A stretch of DNA of 64,000 bases, taken from positions 283,274 through 347,273 of the forward strand of contig JALJCO010010161.1 in assembly GCA_023101725.1 (NCBI GenBank), read 5' to 3'. The DNA is from Atherinomorus stipes (Eukaryota; Chordata; Actinopteri; Atheriniformes; Atherinidae). The position numbers and the translations under genes are program-made. A model generated the notes under the pieces. That model was given only the letters and a program-made list of their open reading frames with translations, was not told where the DNA came from and searched no databases. Of the stretch, positions 43,033 to 55,000 are shown one piece after another. Each line of letters starts with the position of its first letter. Within the stretch, counting starts at the first letter, position 1.

Positions 43033-46000
43033 CATATTTTGCTGATACCAGCCACTGTAGGTTCAAGCAGGAGGCGTTCACTGTCAACCCTTTCATCAGA
43101 ACTCTGAGTTATTATCTGAACATTAAATTGACAGTATCCCACACGCTTTGGCAGATTGTTTACCAGTGGGGCTTTGACTGTTTTGTTGCTTCCTTTATCA
43201 CATATTACAAAAACATTTAGACACATTAAAAGTGCGGGAAAAGGGAAAAGAAGCAGCTGAACGTGATACAGTCAGAACGAGAACGGCCTGAAGCGGCTTC
43301 TGTCAGAAGGAATGATGGAATGATTCGTCACCGGAAACTGAGATTGAAACAAAGTCAGAGTTCAGCCAGCGCTGACCAAAATAGTGGAAATACATGTCTT
43401 TCAGATACACTCTGCATCTTTAAAAACGATGTCACAAATACATCTGTGACAGTGCAAAGCAACTAAATGATTAAATACGAGATGAACAAAAATTAGAAAA
43501 GTAGCAAAAGATATTTTCTAAGATCAGAAATACATGGTTCTACGAAACTTGCTGCAAATAATGTGCCTACTCTTATAGCTGTATGGACCAGTCTGACTAA
43601 TAAGGACAAGCTCAGTTTTGCACTAAAGTATATTATGCATTTATTATAGTATTGATTATTAGTTCTTTCATCATTTCCTTTTTCTGCAGTGGATGCACTG
43701 CGTGCCTTTGTGGTCCTGGAAAGACATCCATATTTCCAGTCTGATTTGGATCCTTTCTCCAATGCAGTATCTCAGAGCAGACAAACAAAAGATACTGCAG
43801 CCTTGACTGCATAGAAAACTCTGATAAGCAGAACAATCTTTCCTCAAACAGGGCTGGCTGGGTGCGCTAGAACAATGTGTATGCCCGCAACTTGCAGCCA
43901 CTGTAGTAAGAAAAAAATATATATTTTCTGCCTTTTTTTAATATCATCAACTAAAGCAGCAAGATTTGCATGCTGAGTCAATGTTAATGCCAAAAAAGTT
44001 AAGCATTTCCTCATCTGCTGCTTTTCTGCTTGTCATTGTGATTTCTTGCCGGCGCTGCATAACAACCTATTTCCTTTAACCTCCTGGGTTTGCAGGGGTG
44101 CACTAACCTTTCAGCAGAGGATACAACACTTATCACTGGATGCTACTCGGAGGAGATGCTCGACCATCCTCCCTGACACACTGGTGCCCGGATACAAACA
44201 ACCTCCCGGTCCCCAAAAACCAGATTTCCCCTCGAATGCGTCTATTTTTAGCCCCCACCACCACCACCACACACACACACACACACTGAAAGCTGGATGC
44301 TAATCTATAGCCGGCATCTCTTTGAACTAAAGAGGATACTTGAGGTGGATTATTCATGGTCACATTGCTGTAGTCTTAAATCCACTTAAGGCTGCCACGA
44401 CCCCCTCCCTGCAATGTTAAAGGACTACAAAGGAAAAGTGTTGCACATGATGCAGTTTACCAAGCATAATATTCACATGCGAGGACTTTCTCTGACCCCC
44501 CACTTGTCTCCTTTCTGCTCCCTCTCTTGCTAAAAGACAAAACAGGACATTGAGTGAGGATATGACGTCCACGCCTTGTTAATGACACGCTTCGGCTTTA
44601 CTACAGTGACACAGCGTTTAGCACCTACAATTGATGTGCTAATGCCTGTATGTTTATGCTCACATGCATATTTTCATTTCAAACGGGGCAACAACAAATG
44701 CATGAGACGAGAACGGCGTCTGGAAAATGGGTCACTGCTGCTAAATGTTGATAGTGCTACTTTGCCCCCCAGTGGCGCACAGACTCAGTGCAGACGAGGA
44801 GCTTTTCATTATCATAACCTTCAGGGTGTTGATTTTTCTCCTGCACCGTTGCTGGGATATAGAGAGGCTTCATATGTGCTGTATTAAAATATGTGGGTTT
44901 CATTTTTAACAAGCATTTCTTTGTCATGCAAAAAGTCTTTCATATGAATTTGAAATTGTGGGCTGAGGGATTTTTTTTTTTGTCCTGCACAGTTTTGCTT
45001 TAGTGAGTCATTTCCAAGCTGCTGTGATGGATGACTCATATATTAAATTTATTTGGCATCCTCCTCTCAGAAGCTGCTGTAAAACCCACTGTTTTTATTG
45101 TATGTATCAACTGAAAATATATGTTTTATCAAACACCCTCAGGTTATCAGGCTTTTCTTTTTGTTAGAAAAGGGATAAACCACAAGCTGATATGTTTGCG
45201 CATTAGTTAGATTGTGCAGAGCAGAAAGAGAGAAATTGAGAATCATCCACTCACCCTGCCAAAAATTCAACAAGCTCTTGTGGTGACAACCAGAATTGAT
45301 GAGTTATTTCTGTGCAAATGAAGCAGCTTGATATTTGTCACGTTGATATGAAATACTGCTGGAGATGACTTCGTCGTCTAGAACTTCCTCAGCTAATTAT
45401 AGCCTGAAGCCTGCAGAAGCAGCACAGGCTGGATGTGGATGTTTAAAGAAAATGCCGTGTCCGGGGCTGGCTGACCGAAGCAAACACAATATTATAGGCA
45501 ATCGAATGCCGCTGGATGATTCTCACTACTAATACTTTAACTCCTATCCCTTTATTTGCTAAATCCCTGCATTACCCAAACTTTGTGTTGAATACTACTG
45601 TAGCTATGGTGAGTCCAGAGATTTGTAGAACACTTTTTTGATGAATATATGAATGAAGGAATCAATAAAAAGCTCTTATTATGTTCGTGCATGCAGTAAT
45701 GAATTATGGAAATCAGCAGCCATGCTCATTGACACATCGTGACGAGCAGCTTTGCACAAGTAGCTAAGTTCTTGCTCATGTTCCATAATCCACTGCAAAA
45801 TTTATCCCACGATTACGTCTCCATTTCTTTTTTGGTCTATTCATTGTTAAGTAACTTGTGCTAAAAAAAAAAAAAAGTCAAAACTCAAACAGTACCTGCA
45901 GAAAAATGAACAAATGATGTATAAATATATTTTTTTACTGATCACTTCATTGTTTATGTTTGTGTTTCTTACTATGAGCAACAAGAAGGAATCATTCAAG

Positions 46001-46113
46001 TAAATAATGCAAAGAGCTCAGAAGCCAATTATGTGGCAGCAACTCAGTGTATGTATCCATGCAGACATGATAAAGATGACTTACTGATCAGATTGAGGGA
46101 GAAAGGGGATTTA
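43033..46113. other. Long stretch without recognisable genes
   Basis: 3 kb of mostly non-repetitive DNA. Short frames at 43493-43901 and 44576-44887 lack recognisable domains. 44254-44285 is a (CCA)n(CA)n microsatellite; 45864-45876 is an A run. Sequence of 44900-46100 is AT-rich and balanced and could contain conserved non-coding elements. Confidence 0.45.
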
Positions 46114-46390
46114 AAGATGCACTACTGAACGTTTGCAGTTTTCTCGGTAATGTATTCCCTATCAACGGTTAATTCGGCATCCATCTGCATCCTACCTGCA
46201 CTGAGATCTCTTCCGAGCAGTCAAAGACAATCTTATCTTTCCCTCTTTCTTTTACTCTCTTCCTCCAATGATGTGTTCTTGTGTTTCTTTGCTGAATCTC
46301 AGACGGTACGCATTGAAAACAGCTGATGTTTATGTTCCTTTGCTTGCATGTGACGTGATGCGTAAAGTGAAACCCAGTTGTTGCATCACA
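46114..46390 (+). mobile_element. Dispersed repeat family D, copy 1
   Basis: Matches 51012-51231 plus 51803-51832: taaaga(t/c)gcact, tttgca(g/t)tttctcg, ccatc(t)gcatc(c)tacctg, the pyrimidine-rich block, then gctgatgtttat and tgtgacg.gatgcgt. In copy 2 the match is interrupted by a MITE A insertion. The element class is unknown. Confidence 0.6.
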
Positions 46391-46599
46391 AAAGTTGTAC
46401 AGCACGGTTTCTCAGCTAGACACTGCTGGACAGAAACAGCTTCAGAAATGCGGATAGTAGATGTCACTGTGTCATTAAATGAGTCCGAGTGCAGCGTTTT
46501 AAGGTCAGAAAGTTGCTTCTTTACAGTGACTTTGACACGGCATAGTTCCTGGTCTGAGTATTCACTAAGATTTTCACACACAACCAGCTGTAGGGTTTC
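46391..46599. other. Unassigned DNA
   Basis: No recognised content. Overlapping short frames on both strands lack recognisable domains. Confidence 0.35.
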
Positions 46600-47189
46600 C
46601 AGAGATGCTCTGAAGAAGAGAAAATATCCAGTGAGCAGCAGTTGTCTGGACCAGAATGTCTGGTTGATGTCAGAGGTCAGAGGAAAATGGACTGACTGGT
46701 TGGAGATGATAGACGACGGGAAGTCAGATCAGCACTGGTTCCAACCGAAGTCTGCAGAAGAGCATCTCTGAATGCACAACACGTCCAACCTGGAAGCAGA
46801 TGGGCTACAGCAGCAGAAGACCACACCGGGTGCTGCTCCTGTCAGCTAAGAACAGGAAACTGAGGCTACAATTCACACAGACTCACCAACATTGGACAAT
46901 AGAAGATGGAGAAATGTTGTTGGTCTGATGAGTCTCCATTTCTGCTCCCAGATTCAGATGTAGGCTCAGAATTTGGTGTCACCAACATGAAAGCATGGAT
47001 CCATCCTGCCTTGTATCAACAGTTCAGCTTGGTGGTGGTGGTGTGATGGTGTGGGAGAGGTTTTCTTGGCCCACTTTGGGCCCCTTAGTACCAACGTGGT
47101 AATTTAACTACCACAGCCCACCTGAGTATTGTTGCTGACCATGTCCATCCCTTTATGACCACAGTGTAGCATCCTCTGATGCTGCTTCC

Positions 47190-48125
47190 AGCAGGAGAAC
47201 GCACCATGTCATAAAGATGACATCATCCAGCAGGAGAACATGCCATGTCATAAAGATGACCTCATCCAGCAGGAGAACGCACCATGTCACAAAGATGACA
47301 TCATCCAGCAGTAGAACGCGCCATGTCATAAAGATGACATCATCCAGCAGGAGAACACGCCATGTCATAAAGATGACATCATCCAGCAGGAGAACGCGCC
47401 ATGTCATAAAGATGACATCATCCAGCAGGAGAACGCGCCATGTCATAAAGATGACATCATCCAGCAGGAGAACGCGCCATGTCATAAAGATGACCTCATC
47501 CAGCAGGAGAACATGCCATGTCAGAAAGATGACCTCATCCAGCAGGAGAACGCGCCATGTCATAAAGATGACATCATCCAGCAGGAGAACGCGCCATGTC
47601 ATAAAGATGACCTCATCCAGCAGGAGAACATGCCATGTCATAAAGATGACATCATCCAGCAGGAGAACGCGCCATGTCAGAAAGATGACCTCATCCAGCA
47701 GGAGAACGCGCCATGTCATAAAGATGACATCATCCAGCAGGAGAACGCGCCATGTCATAAAGATGACATCATCCAGCAGGAGAACGCGCCATGTCATGAA
47801 GATGACATCATCCAGCAGGAGAACGCGCCATGTCATAAAGATGACATCATCCAGCAGGAGAACGCGCCATGTCATAAAGATGACATCATCCAGCAGGAGA
47901 ACGTGCCATGTCATAAAGATGACCTCATCCAGCAGGAGACCCCACCATGTCATAAAGATGACCTCATTCAGCAGGAGAACGCGCCATGTCATAAAGATGA
48001 CCTCATCCAGCAGGAGAACGCGCCATGTCATAAAGATGACATCATCCAGCAGGAGAACGCGCCATGTCATAAAGATGACATCATCCAGCAGGAGAACGCG
48101 CCATGTCATAAAGATGACATCATCT
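47190..48125 (+). repeat. Minisatellite, 24 units of exactly 39 bp, made from the second catalytic motif
   Basis: 24 in-register 39-bp units (936 bp). Each unit contains cagcaggagaacgcgccatg and tcataaagatgacatcatc, reading QQENAPCHKDDII, the QQDNAPCH motif of a Tc1-like transposase. All copies have GAG or a derivative in place of the catalytic GAC/GAT, so the Asp was already lost before amplification. Variants: gacctcatc in about a third of units, tgccatgtca with ATG for GCG in several, and a TAG (for GAG) near 47312. Because the unit length is a multiple of three and lacks stops, several frames stay open on both strands. Confidence 0.97.
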
Positions 48126-48238
48126 CAGACTGGTTCCTGGAACATGAACATGAGTTCATTGTCCTCCAACGGCCTCCTCAGTCACCAGATCTCAGTCCAA
48201 CAGAGCAGCTTTGGGATGTGGTGGAACGAGAGTGTTGA
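47315..48238 (+). pseudogene. Tc1-like transposase C-terminal half with 13-residue repeats (element 3)
   Basis: The native transposase frame is open from just after the TAG at about 47312 to the stop at 48236-48238. It holds about 20 repeats of QQENAPCHKDD(I/L)I, then ISDWFLEHEHEFIVLQRPPQ and SPDLSPTEQLWDVVEREC, including the third acidic position (E in SPTE). The first catalytic Asp region lies upstream in broken frames (SDESP-like sequence near 46930). It cannot be an active transposase. The longer frames in the other phases (47217-48278 plus, 47153-48109 minus) are repeat artefacts. Confidence 0.9.
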
Positions 48239-48240
48239 CC

Positions 48241-49176
48241 GACAAGAGATGACTAAGAATCAGGCAGGACGCAAGTAAAAATGAGTTGAATTTAGCATCA
48301 GCTTGATTACATTTCCATGAAGTCTATGTGGAAATGTTTTGAGAAATGTCCACTGGGCTGATGCTAAACATTTTAGTAAGACAGTGGCCAACACTATGAT
48401 TGTCTTTTATTTGATTCGCTTTGATAATGTACATTAATTCAATCATCTATCAAAGTTGACTCTGCTTTTCTTGTTAAAAAGCAATGTTCTGCTGGGAAAA
48501 CCTGCATCCAGTCCTCCACACATGTCGCTTTTCATTCCACCCCAAATTTTTTGCAGAACTCAGACATCTGCCACATGGCAACTGCCATCACAAACACTGG
48601 CAGACTTCTCCAGCAGGGCAGCATTTAGCCCCACAAAAACTGCTTGGAAAGACCTCCGAGAACATGACAAAGAGTCAGAAATGTTCAATAACAATTTTGG
48701 TATCTGTGGGAAGCAAATCCATCCACAAAAACCCACCTCACAGCCCCCAGAGCCAAAAGGATGGGATGCGAACATCCTCTAAAGCAATGTATATAATGCA
48801 TTTTCAGTATAGAATTCAGTATAAATAGCTGTATTTTCATGGATTATTTAATTATTATTTTGTCCTGGTGATAACAATGGTTAGTATCTGAAGCTCTGCT
48901 GTTCCTATGAGATGATGGCCCAAATTTCTCCATCATTGTTTACTACTTTCCAGACAAAAAATCCATCACAAGTTGGAGAAGGGAGCTCTGTATCTTGTAC
49001 ATAAAGAAACTGAAGGAACCAGATTGTGAATGCATTCCCCTCCTGTTATCAAGGATTTTACCAATAATGCCAGTAATGCAGCGAGACACGCATCCCAGGC
49101 ACAGTCCCCTCTCACCGTACCACCGCACACCGTCCTTTTTCCCGAGAAAAATGCCTGATCCAGCCTGAAAATAAAG
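48241..49176. other. Unassigned DNA
   Basis: No gene or repeat was recognised. Two overlapping plus-strand frames of about 110 codons (48456-48828) have no domain that I know. Confidence 0.4.
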
Positions 49177-49288
49177 TCTACACCTGCGGTCCCCAATTAG
49201 CGGCCCGCGGGCCACATCCGGCCCCCCGCAGACCCAATGAAATAAACTTCAAAAAGGTGAAATTAAGCAGGTTTGGTTCGATTTCAGG
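49177..49288 (+). mobile_element. hAT-like end fragment (gcggcccgcgggcc motif)
   Basis: Contains acctgcggtccccaattagc and ggcccgcgggccacatccgg, the terminus type of several vertebrate hAT repeats. No matching right end was found nearby. It is followed by a younger MITE insertion. Confidence 0.5.
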
Positions 49289-49296
49289 GTTTCCAA

Positions 49297-49731
49297 TAGG
49301 GATGGGCGATATGGACTAAAAAATGTATCACGATAATTTCTCTTATTTATCACGGTAGCGATAAGTCACGATAAAAACTATCAGCAAAATATTTTGTATT
49401 ATAAATCTGTCACTAAATTCTGTCTTGAAAGCCCTAAAAAAACACTAGAAGCCACTAAACTATGTCAATTAAGTTCAAGTAGTGCACCTGTATTGCAAAA
49501 CTGTAGTGACACCATTCAAACAAGTCTGAAATATGAGAGACCAAACTCCACATTTATTCAAACGATGCAAACTGCAAAACTAACTTGGCTTATTAAAAAA
49601 ACCAAAGTAGTGCAACTGCAAACACAAACTGATAAATTGTCATCTCACGATAAAAACGATAAATTCAAATTGTTATTGTGGAGAATTTCTTTGACGATAT
49701 ATCGCACACGATAAAATATCGCCCATCCCTA
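49297..49731. mobile_element. MITE with perfect 8-bp target duplication (tagggatgggcgatat ends)
   Basis: 435 bp from tagggatgggcgatatggac to atatcgcccatcccta. It is flanked on both sides by gtttccaa (49289-49296 and 49732-49739), a perfect 8-bp duplication that fits hAT-type insertion. The body is rich in cgataa words with no transposase. The intact duplication suggests a younger insertion than most others here. Confidence 0.92.
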
Positions 49732-49739
49732 GTTTCCAA

Positions 49740-51011
49740 CCATTACATAGGCAGGGCCCCCCCTCCCCTACCAGACCTGGTTTACCTGGTGAACATGACA
49801 GCATCCTCTCAGAGTTTCTCCGTTACCCCCCCGCGTCCTCACATGAGGCTCCAGGACAGAGCTGGCGTCAGAAACACATGAACCACTTCAGGATCAGACA
49901 CTAATATCCGTGATTTAAACTCTACCAGGGACGAAGATGTTCGGCTGTTTCAGAGGAACTGGAGCCCCTGAAACATTCTTAACCCCCTAAAATATCCTAG
50001 ATTTAATATATTTCATTACTGGCTTTGTAACAAAGCCCACGTGTACTTTTTAATAGTTTTATCCTTGTTGGGCTGATGATGATCGCGTTATTTTGTCATC
50101 AGTGGGGATTTTAATCACCACGTTTCAGTCATTTACTGATGATGATTCTGTGATGAAGATCAGAAAAGTAACGTGCCTTCACAGCATTCAGCTGTCACAT
50201 GATTTATTATGTCATGTGCCATATAAACACTGAAGCTGTTGAGTGGGGGGGGTCTGTTACACAGTTCATGAACACATCATGAAGCAGAGCTGATTTTAAG
50301 GTTGTTAGTGCAGTTTAGTCTGGATGGAGGATAAAAGTACTAAAGTATCATACTATTTCATAATATACATTTAACATTTTATTAATCATACATGTAATAT
50401 CATACTTATTACAAAGACATGTCACAGGAGTTACCGCTGGTATTAATCCCCCCGCCTTGGGCGGGGAGATTTTTTTGGCCCCCGGGTACCCACCGAGCAA
50501 CGGGGGGCATTGCTGGGGGTTTTTTTACTCAGTGTGTGTTAAGAAGGAGGAGAAAAGTTATTTTAGTTTCCAGTAAGTGGCAGGGTTAGTGTCAGTTTTC
50601 ATAAAAAGTTTAGCAGCAAACTCGACTGTTTTGGGGTTAAATTTTAGGCTGGGGGGGAATGAGAGCAGTCGCTGCTCTGCATTGCTTTGGCCTGGTCAGC
50701 CAGACTCGGGGGGGCTCTGACAGTGTCACCAGAAATGAGCAGAACAAGCTGTTGCTGCTGTCGATGGAAAACCTGCTCCACAATTCGGCCCTTGCATAAT
50801 AAATGTGGCCATCAGTTCTGGTGGATCACTGTGGTCTCTCAACCTTACCGGGGAGCTGGAGTCCCAGCAGAAAACCTCAGGCAGTGGAGGGCCAGCAGCC
50901 ACCAGGGTCCTGAGGTAAAACTCATGGACAAAAATAGACTTGGACATGTCGGCTATGAGTGAAGTTTGAAACAAAGTCACACTTTGCAATTAGTTTAATG
51001 GTAAAATCCAA
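49740..51011. other. Unassigned DNA
   Basis: No gene was recognised. A 7-bp ccccgcc...ggcgggg stem lies at about 50449-50466, next to gggggcattgctggggg. Short frames at 50687-50989 overlap on both strands without recognisable domains. Confidence 0.4.
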
Positions 51012-51832
51012 CTGTCTAAAGACGCACTGCAGAACTTCTGCATTTTCTCGATGGCACATAACGTCCATCCATCTTGCATCTTACCTGAACCGCTAGATTT
51101 CTCTAAAAGTCTTATTTCAACTCGTCTTATATTCTTCTCTTTCTTTTCCTTTGTGCCTCCGATTATGTCTTTCCTTTCTGAATCAGCCATGAGGCGTGTT
51201 CAAAATGACTGATGTGTTTATCTGCACGCGATACACTCAGAAACAGAGGTACCAGTTTGACCTAAAGGGTCCAAAGCTTGTTGCTGGGGGGGGTGTTCCT
51301 TTCTGAAAGACATTTCTGTACCTTCATGGTCCATTTTTGTACCTTATCAAGCTGTATGAGTTAATAAAGTACAATTAAACCAATTAAAGATGATGAATAA
51401 AAGTCAATAAAATAGAGATTATGACAACAATCAAAGATGCTAATAATAAATGAATAATTATTATAGAAATATTAGGCCACACACATATATAATTATACAT
51501 ATAATTATTACTATGATTATTATGAAAATCATAATATAATAACTATCATTATACTACTGTTTAGAAGTACTGCTATATATAGCTATTGTACAAGCTACAC
51601 ACATTTTTCAATGCTGCAGGTACCCTTAGGGTTGGAATGGTACAAATGTGTACTTTATATTACTTTGGAGCCTTTTTCATAGTATATAGGTACTTCTGGC
51701 CTCATAAAGACCAATATTGTACTTTTGAGAGAACATTTGTAATAAATGTACCTACAGGTACAGAAATGATCCTGTCTGTACCTCCATGTTTCTGAGTTTG
51801 TAGCGTGTGACGCATGCGTAGAGGAAACTCGC
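51012..51832 (+). mobile_element. Dispersed repeat family D, copy 2, split by MITE A
   Basis: 51012-51231 matches family D copy 1. The match resumes after MITE A at 51803 (cgtgtgacgcatgcgtag, gaaac versus tgtgacgtgatgcgtaaagt, gaaac at 46349). The MITE therefore inserted into an existing D element. Confidence 0.6.
51232..51802 (+). mobile_element. MITE family A, copy 4 (full length, TA target)
   Basis: 571 bp from TA-cactcagaaacagagg to tgtttctgagtttg-TA, with the ataattat-rich core and ccaaagcttgttgctgg. It is the best preserved terminal pair of the family and shows the TA duplication on both sides. Confidence 0.9.
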
Positions 51833-51935
51833 GGTAGCATCGCCCTGCAGAACCATCATCAGCACATACTCAGCTCGACTCATAACCATCCCGTCACTCT
51901 GTCAGATCAGATGTATTGAAGGAATTTTAATAAAA

Positions 51936-52045
51936 TGTCTGAGTCTGAGTCTGAGTCTCCGGCAGAAATCAGAAAACAGCTGAGTCGTCAGATATTGAAC
52001 ACGATCAGCTGAGTCTCCGGCAGAAATCAGAAAACAGCTGATGTC
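51936..52045 (+). repeat. Direct duplication with (GAGTCT)n
   Basis: A (tgagtc)3-4 run, followed by two copies about 64 bp apart of ctgagtctccggcagaaatc + agaaaacagctga. Confidence 0.9.
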
Positions 52046-55000
52046 TGTGGTCCTGCTGCATTTGAAAGACTGCAGTGAAAAGTGCCGTATAATTTTACTG
52101 AAAATTCAAATCAAATCAAATAATTTCAGGGGTAAAAGCTCAGCTGTGTTCTTTTATCAGACTTTGCATGACTGTTAACAGAAGCGCGATGAAGATGCTT
52201 CTGCTTCATGGCGGTGGAGTCGCACAGAAATATTCCTCACTTCTTATTTGGGATATTAGCTAATCCCCACAGCTGGAATTTCAAAATCAGAAGGAGATGT
52301 TGCTGCTGCTTTTTCAGCCGACCTCAAACAGGACTCATCTTTGCAGAAATGGATGAGTGTTGTCCTGCTGATAAATCAGCCTCATAGAAAATGACGGGAT
52401 CCTCCTCGTTTCTGACGTATGGCCGTTTTCTCTTTCCCCTCCTAAGTTAAGCTGATAATGAGATGAAAATGAAATCAAATAGAAAAATCTGTTATTTGTT
52501 TAGATTAATCTTCACTTTTTTTCCTTTCATCTTCTCGCTTGATTACACTTCAATATGTAAACGTGATTAAATGATAACCGGTAAATCATGTACATCAATC
52601 AGTGTGTGTACATACATTCATGTAGCAGCTACATAAACACAAAAAGAAAAAGGCTCATCAAAATAAAATCTACTATATAATAAAAGTATTTGCGGTGGAT
52701 TTTCTTGATTATATTTTCATGTGAATGAAAGAATTAAAAGACGCTCGTTTTTCAGTCAGCTGTGTTTTCAGGAAAGATGACAGGCTGCTGCCTCACTGCC
52801 TTTTTTATTTATGCTCTTTCTTCAGTTCAGTTATATCAGCATGTATTAATTGGTGTCTTCCAGTTTCAGGGTTCAGGTCTGGGCTCAGGTCTGGGCAGAC
52901 CCTAACCCAGACCTGAGCCCCGATCAGAATCACGGGATGTGCTGGAGAAGATGACGCTCCCGTCATCAATACGACATCTGGCAGGAGAATGAATGCAACT
53001 CTGGACATGAATAAATGTCACGTTGCAGAAGCGGATTTCCAACAGGCGGAGCAACAAACAGAAAAAAATCTGTGATTTTATCAACCAGAACTTGCTTCTC
53101 CGTCTCATTTGGGCGAACGTCTGTTAACATACGAGAGCAACACCCGGCAGATCGTCCAGACTCTAAAGAGGAAGGTGGTACTCTGCAGATTCAAGGCTAA
53201 ACTTTAGCCGTAACACATAAAAAAGATCCCATTTGAACACGTTAACAGGAGGAAAAGGTTTGTTTTTACTTGAACTTCTTTTGCTCTGTTAAAAATAAGA
53301 CGTTGCTGATTTTAAAAAACAGCAGCCACGAACATCTACTCTGTAACATAGATATTTGCACGAACGCGCTCGGCCTTTTCTGCATGCTGCAGGTGAGATG
53401 ATGCTGAGCGGTTAGGCATGCTGCAGCTTCCCTCCTTCCAGCCTGAAAGCGTTGTTTTAGTCCCTGAAGTCGATCCTCAGAGACTTGTGTGCAATTTCCA
53501 CAGACTGTCATGCATATAAAAGGAAAGTATTTTCATTAAGTGCATTCCAATTGTAATTCTTAAATGGCTTTTGTGGAGGACTTACAAAACTTAATCCTGC
53601 ATCTCAATAAGGATGGTCATGCCTCTCTCTAAAGATTTCTATTCAAAGAATTAATCACTCCGAGCACTGTTCAGTCATCTCATTACCATCCAGTCAGCTG
53701 GCAAACTAAACTTTGTTTCATCCACCTGCTGGTTCTCGCAGACATGAACTTCCAAACATTCAGCAAATGTAAATAATTCTGTCTCTATATAACAGAGTAT
53801 CTTATTAGGGAAGGATATGTTTCATGATGTCAGTGACGAGCCCATCTCCCGCTTCAGCGGCGACAGTCTGGGAGGTTTGCATGCAGACATGACTGAGAAA
53901 TCAGTCTATTCGGATGGATTAGCGGCTTTATTCAGCAAAATAAATATTTCTTGGCATTTATCACTTTATCTGAGGGTCTAAATTGTAAGCAATGACTGAG
54001 ATAATCTTGTTTTGCTGAATTGCTGCAGCACTACAAACAAGCGGGGGGATTAGTAACCCCTGTTGGAGATTTCTTTTCCCCACAAAGACGGCAGATAGAG
54101 GTTGGCACCTGGGGCAAGGGCTTGATTTCTGAACAGTAAACATTGATGTTTTCCTGGCTGGAAGAGCCGCAGCCTGTCTGGACAATATTTCATATTGATA
54201 ATGGCATTTCGGGGCGCTTGAGTAAATGGAGTTGGATACTGCAGGTGACGGCGCGAGCTGACCTTATCAAACTGTGATAAACTGGAAATGGGAAGCTGAA
54301 ATCAAAATGCCATCATGGAGAGGGAGGCAGAATTTATCTGCAGTTCTTCTCAGGGTCTCCCCAAGACGGAAGGAAAAGGAAAAATAAAACCGGACTGTCG
54401 GAGAAGAAGGCGGCGTGGTTCAGTCTGATCGCTCAGGCTCGGATAATCGAGCGGCGCGTCACGCCTCCTGAGCACCGGAGTTGTGCTTCTGATTAGTATT
54501 CAAGAAGTAGCAGACAGCAATTTACACCTAATTAGGTCTTGATGGCACCTGATCACTCATATACACAAACATGAAACAGGACACGTGTGCACGAACACGG
54601 CCACGAAACACTAAAGCAGACTTATGAACTCATTCTGTCCAAGTTTCTGAGCAACAACTACGGTCGGGACGAACTGAGGGTCTTCACGGGAGTGAGGGAA
54701 CTGTAAATGAGGGAGATGAGCATCAAGAGAGACACACTGACTCAGAGTAAGGTGGAGGGAGCACATATGCCCCCCCCCCCCAAGCACAAACACACACATA
54801 CTCATCAGAGACTTGATCTTACAGTTCCCCCAGAGACAAAGCTTGTCCTTCAGAGAAGAAAACACGGGATGATGTCTTACCTGCAAAGAAGCACAGAAAA
54901 TGAAATCAGGAGATTTTTTAAACATTTTTTTATTTCTATAAAAAAGCATCAAAGACACGAGTGCAGATTAATGTGCACCGACGCAAACGCCCGTCAGCAA

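Larger units (their letters stand above)
46600..48240 (+). mobile_element. Tc1-like transposon 3, ends lost, internal minisatellite
   Basis: A decayed Tc1-like element of a different family from elements 1 and 2. Recognisable words are gcagaagagcatctctgaat, gggctacagcagcagaagac, gatgagtctccatttctgct, catgaaagcatggatccatc and cactttgggccccttagtac, then the array and the C-terminal motif. No inverted termini are visible on either side. The C-terminus after WDVVERE is replaced by unrelated sequence. Most of the region before the array is frameshifted. Confidence 0.88.

Noticed and set aside
47153..48278. Long frames on both strands with MTWRVLLLDDVIF or MTSSSRRTRHVIK repeats
   Set aside because: Other-phase and antisense readings of the 39-bp array; only the QQENAPCH phase corresponds to the transposase.
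52881..52920. Hairpin as a terminator or RNA gene
   Set aside because: No T run and no flanking conserved RNA motif; eukaryotic context. Kept only as a structural repeat.
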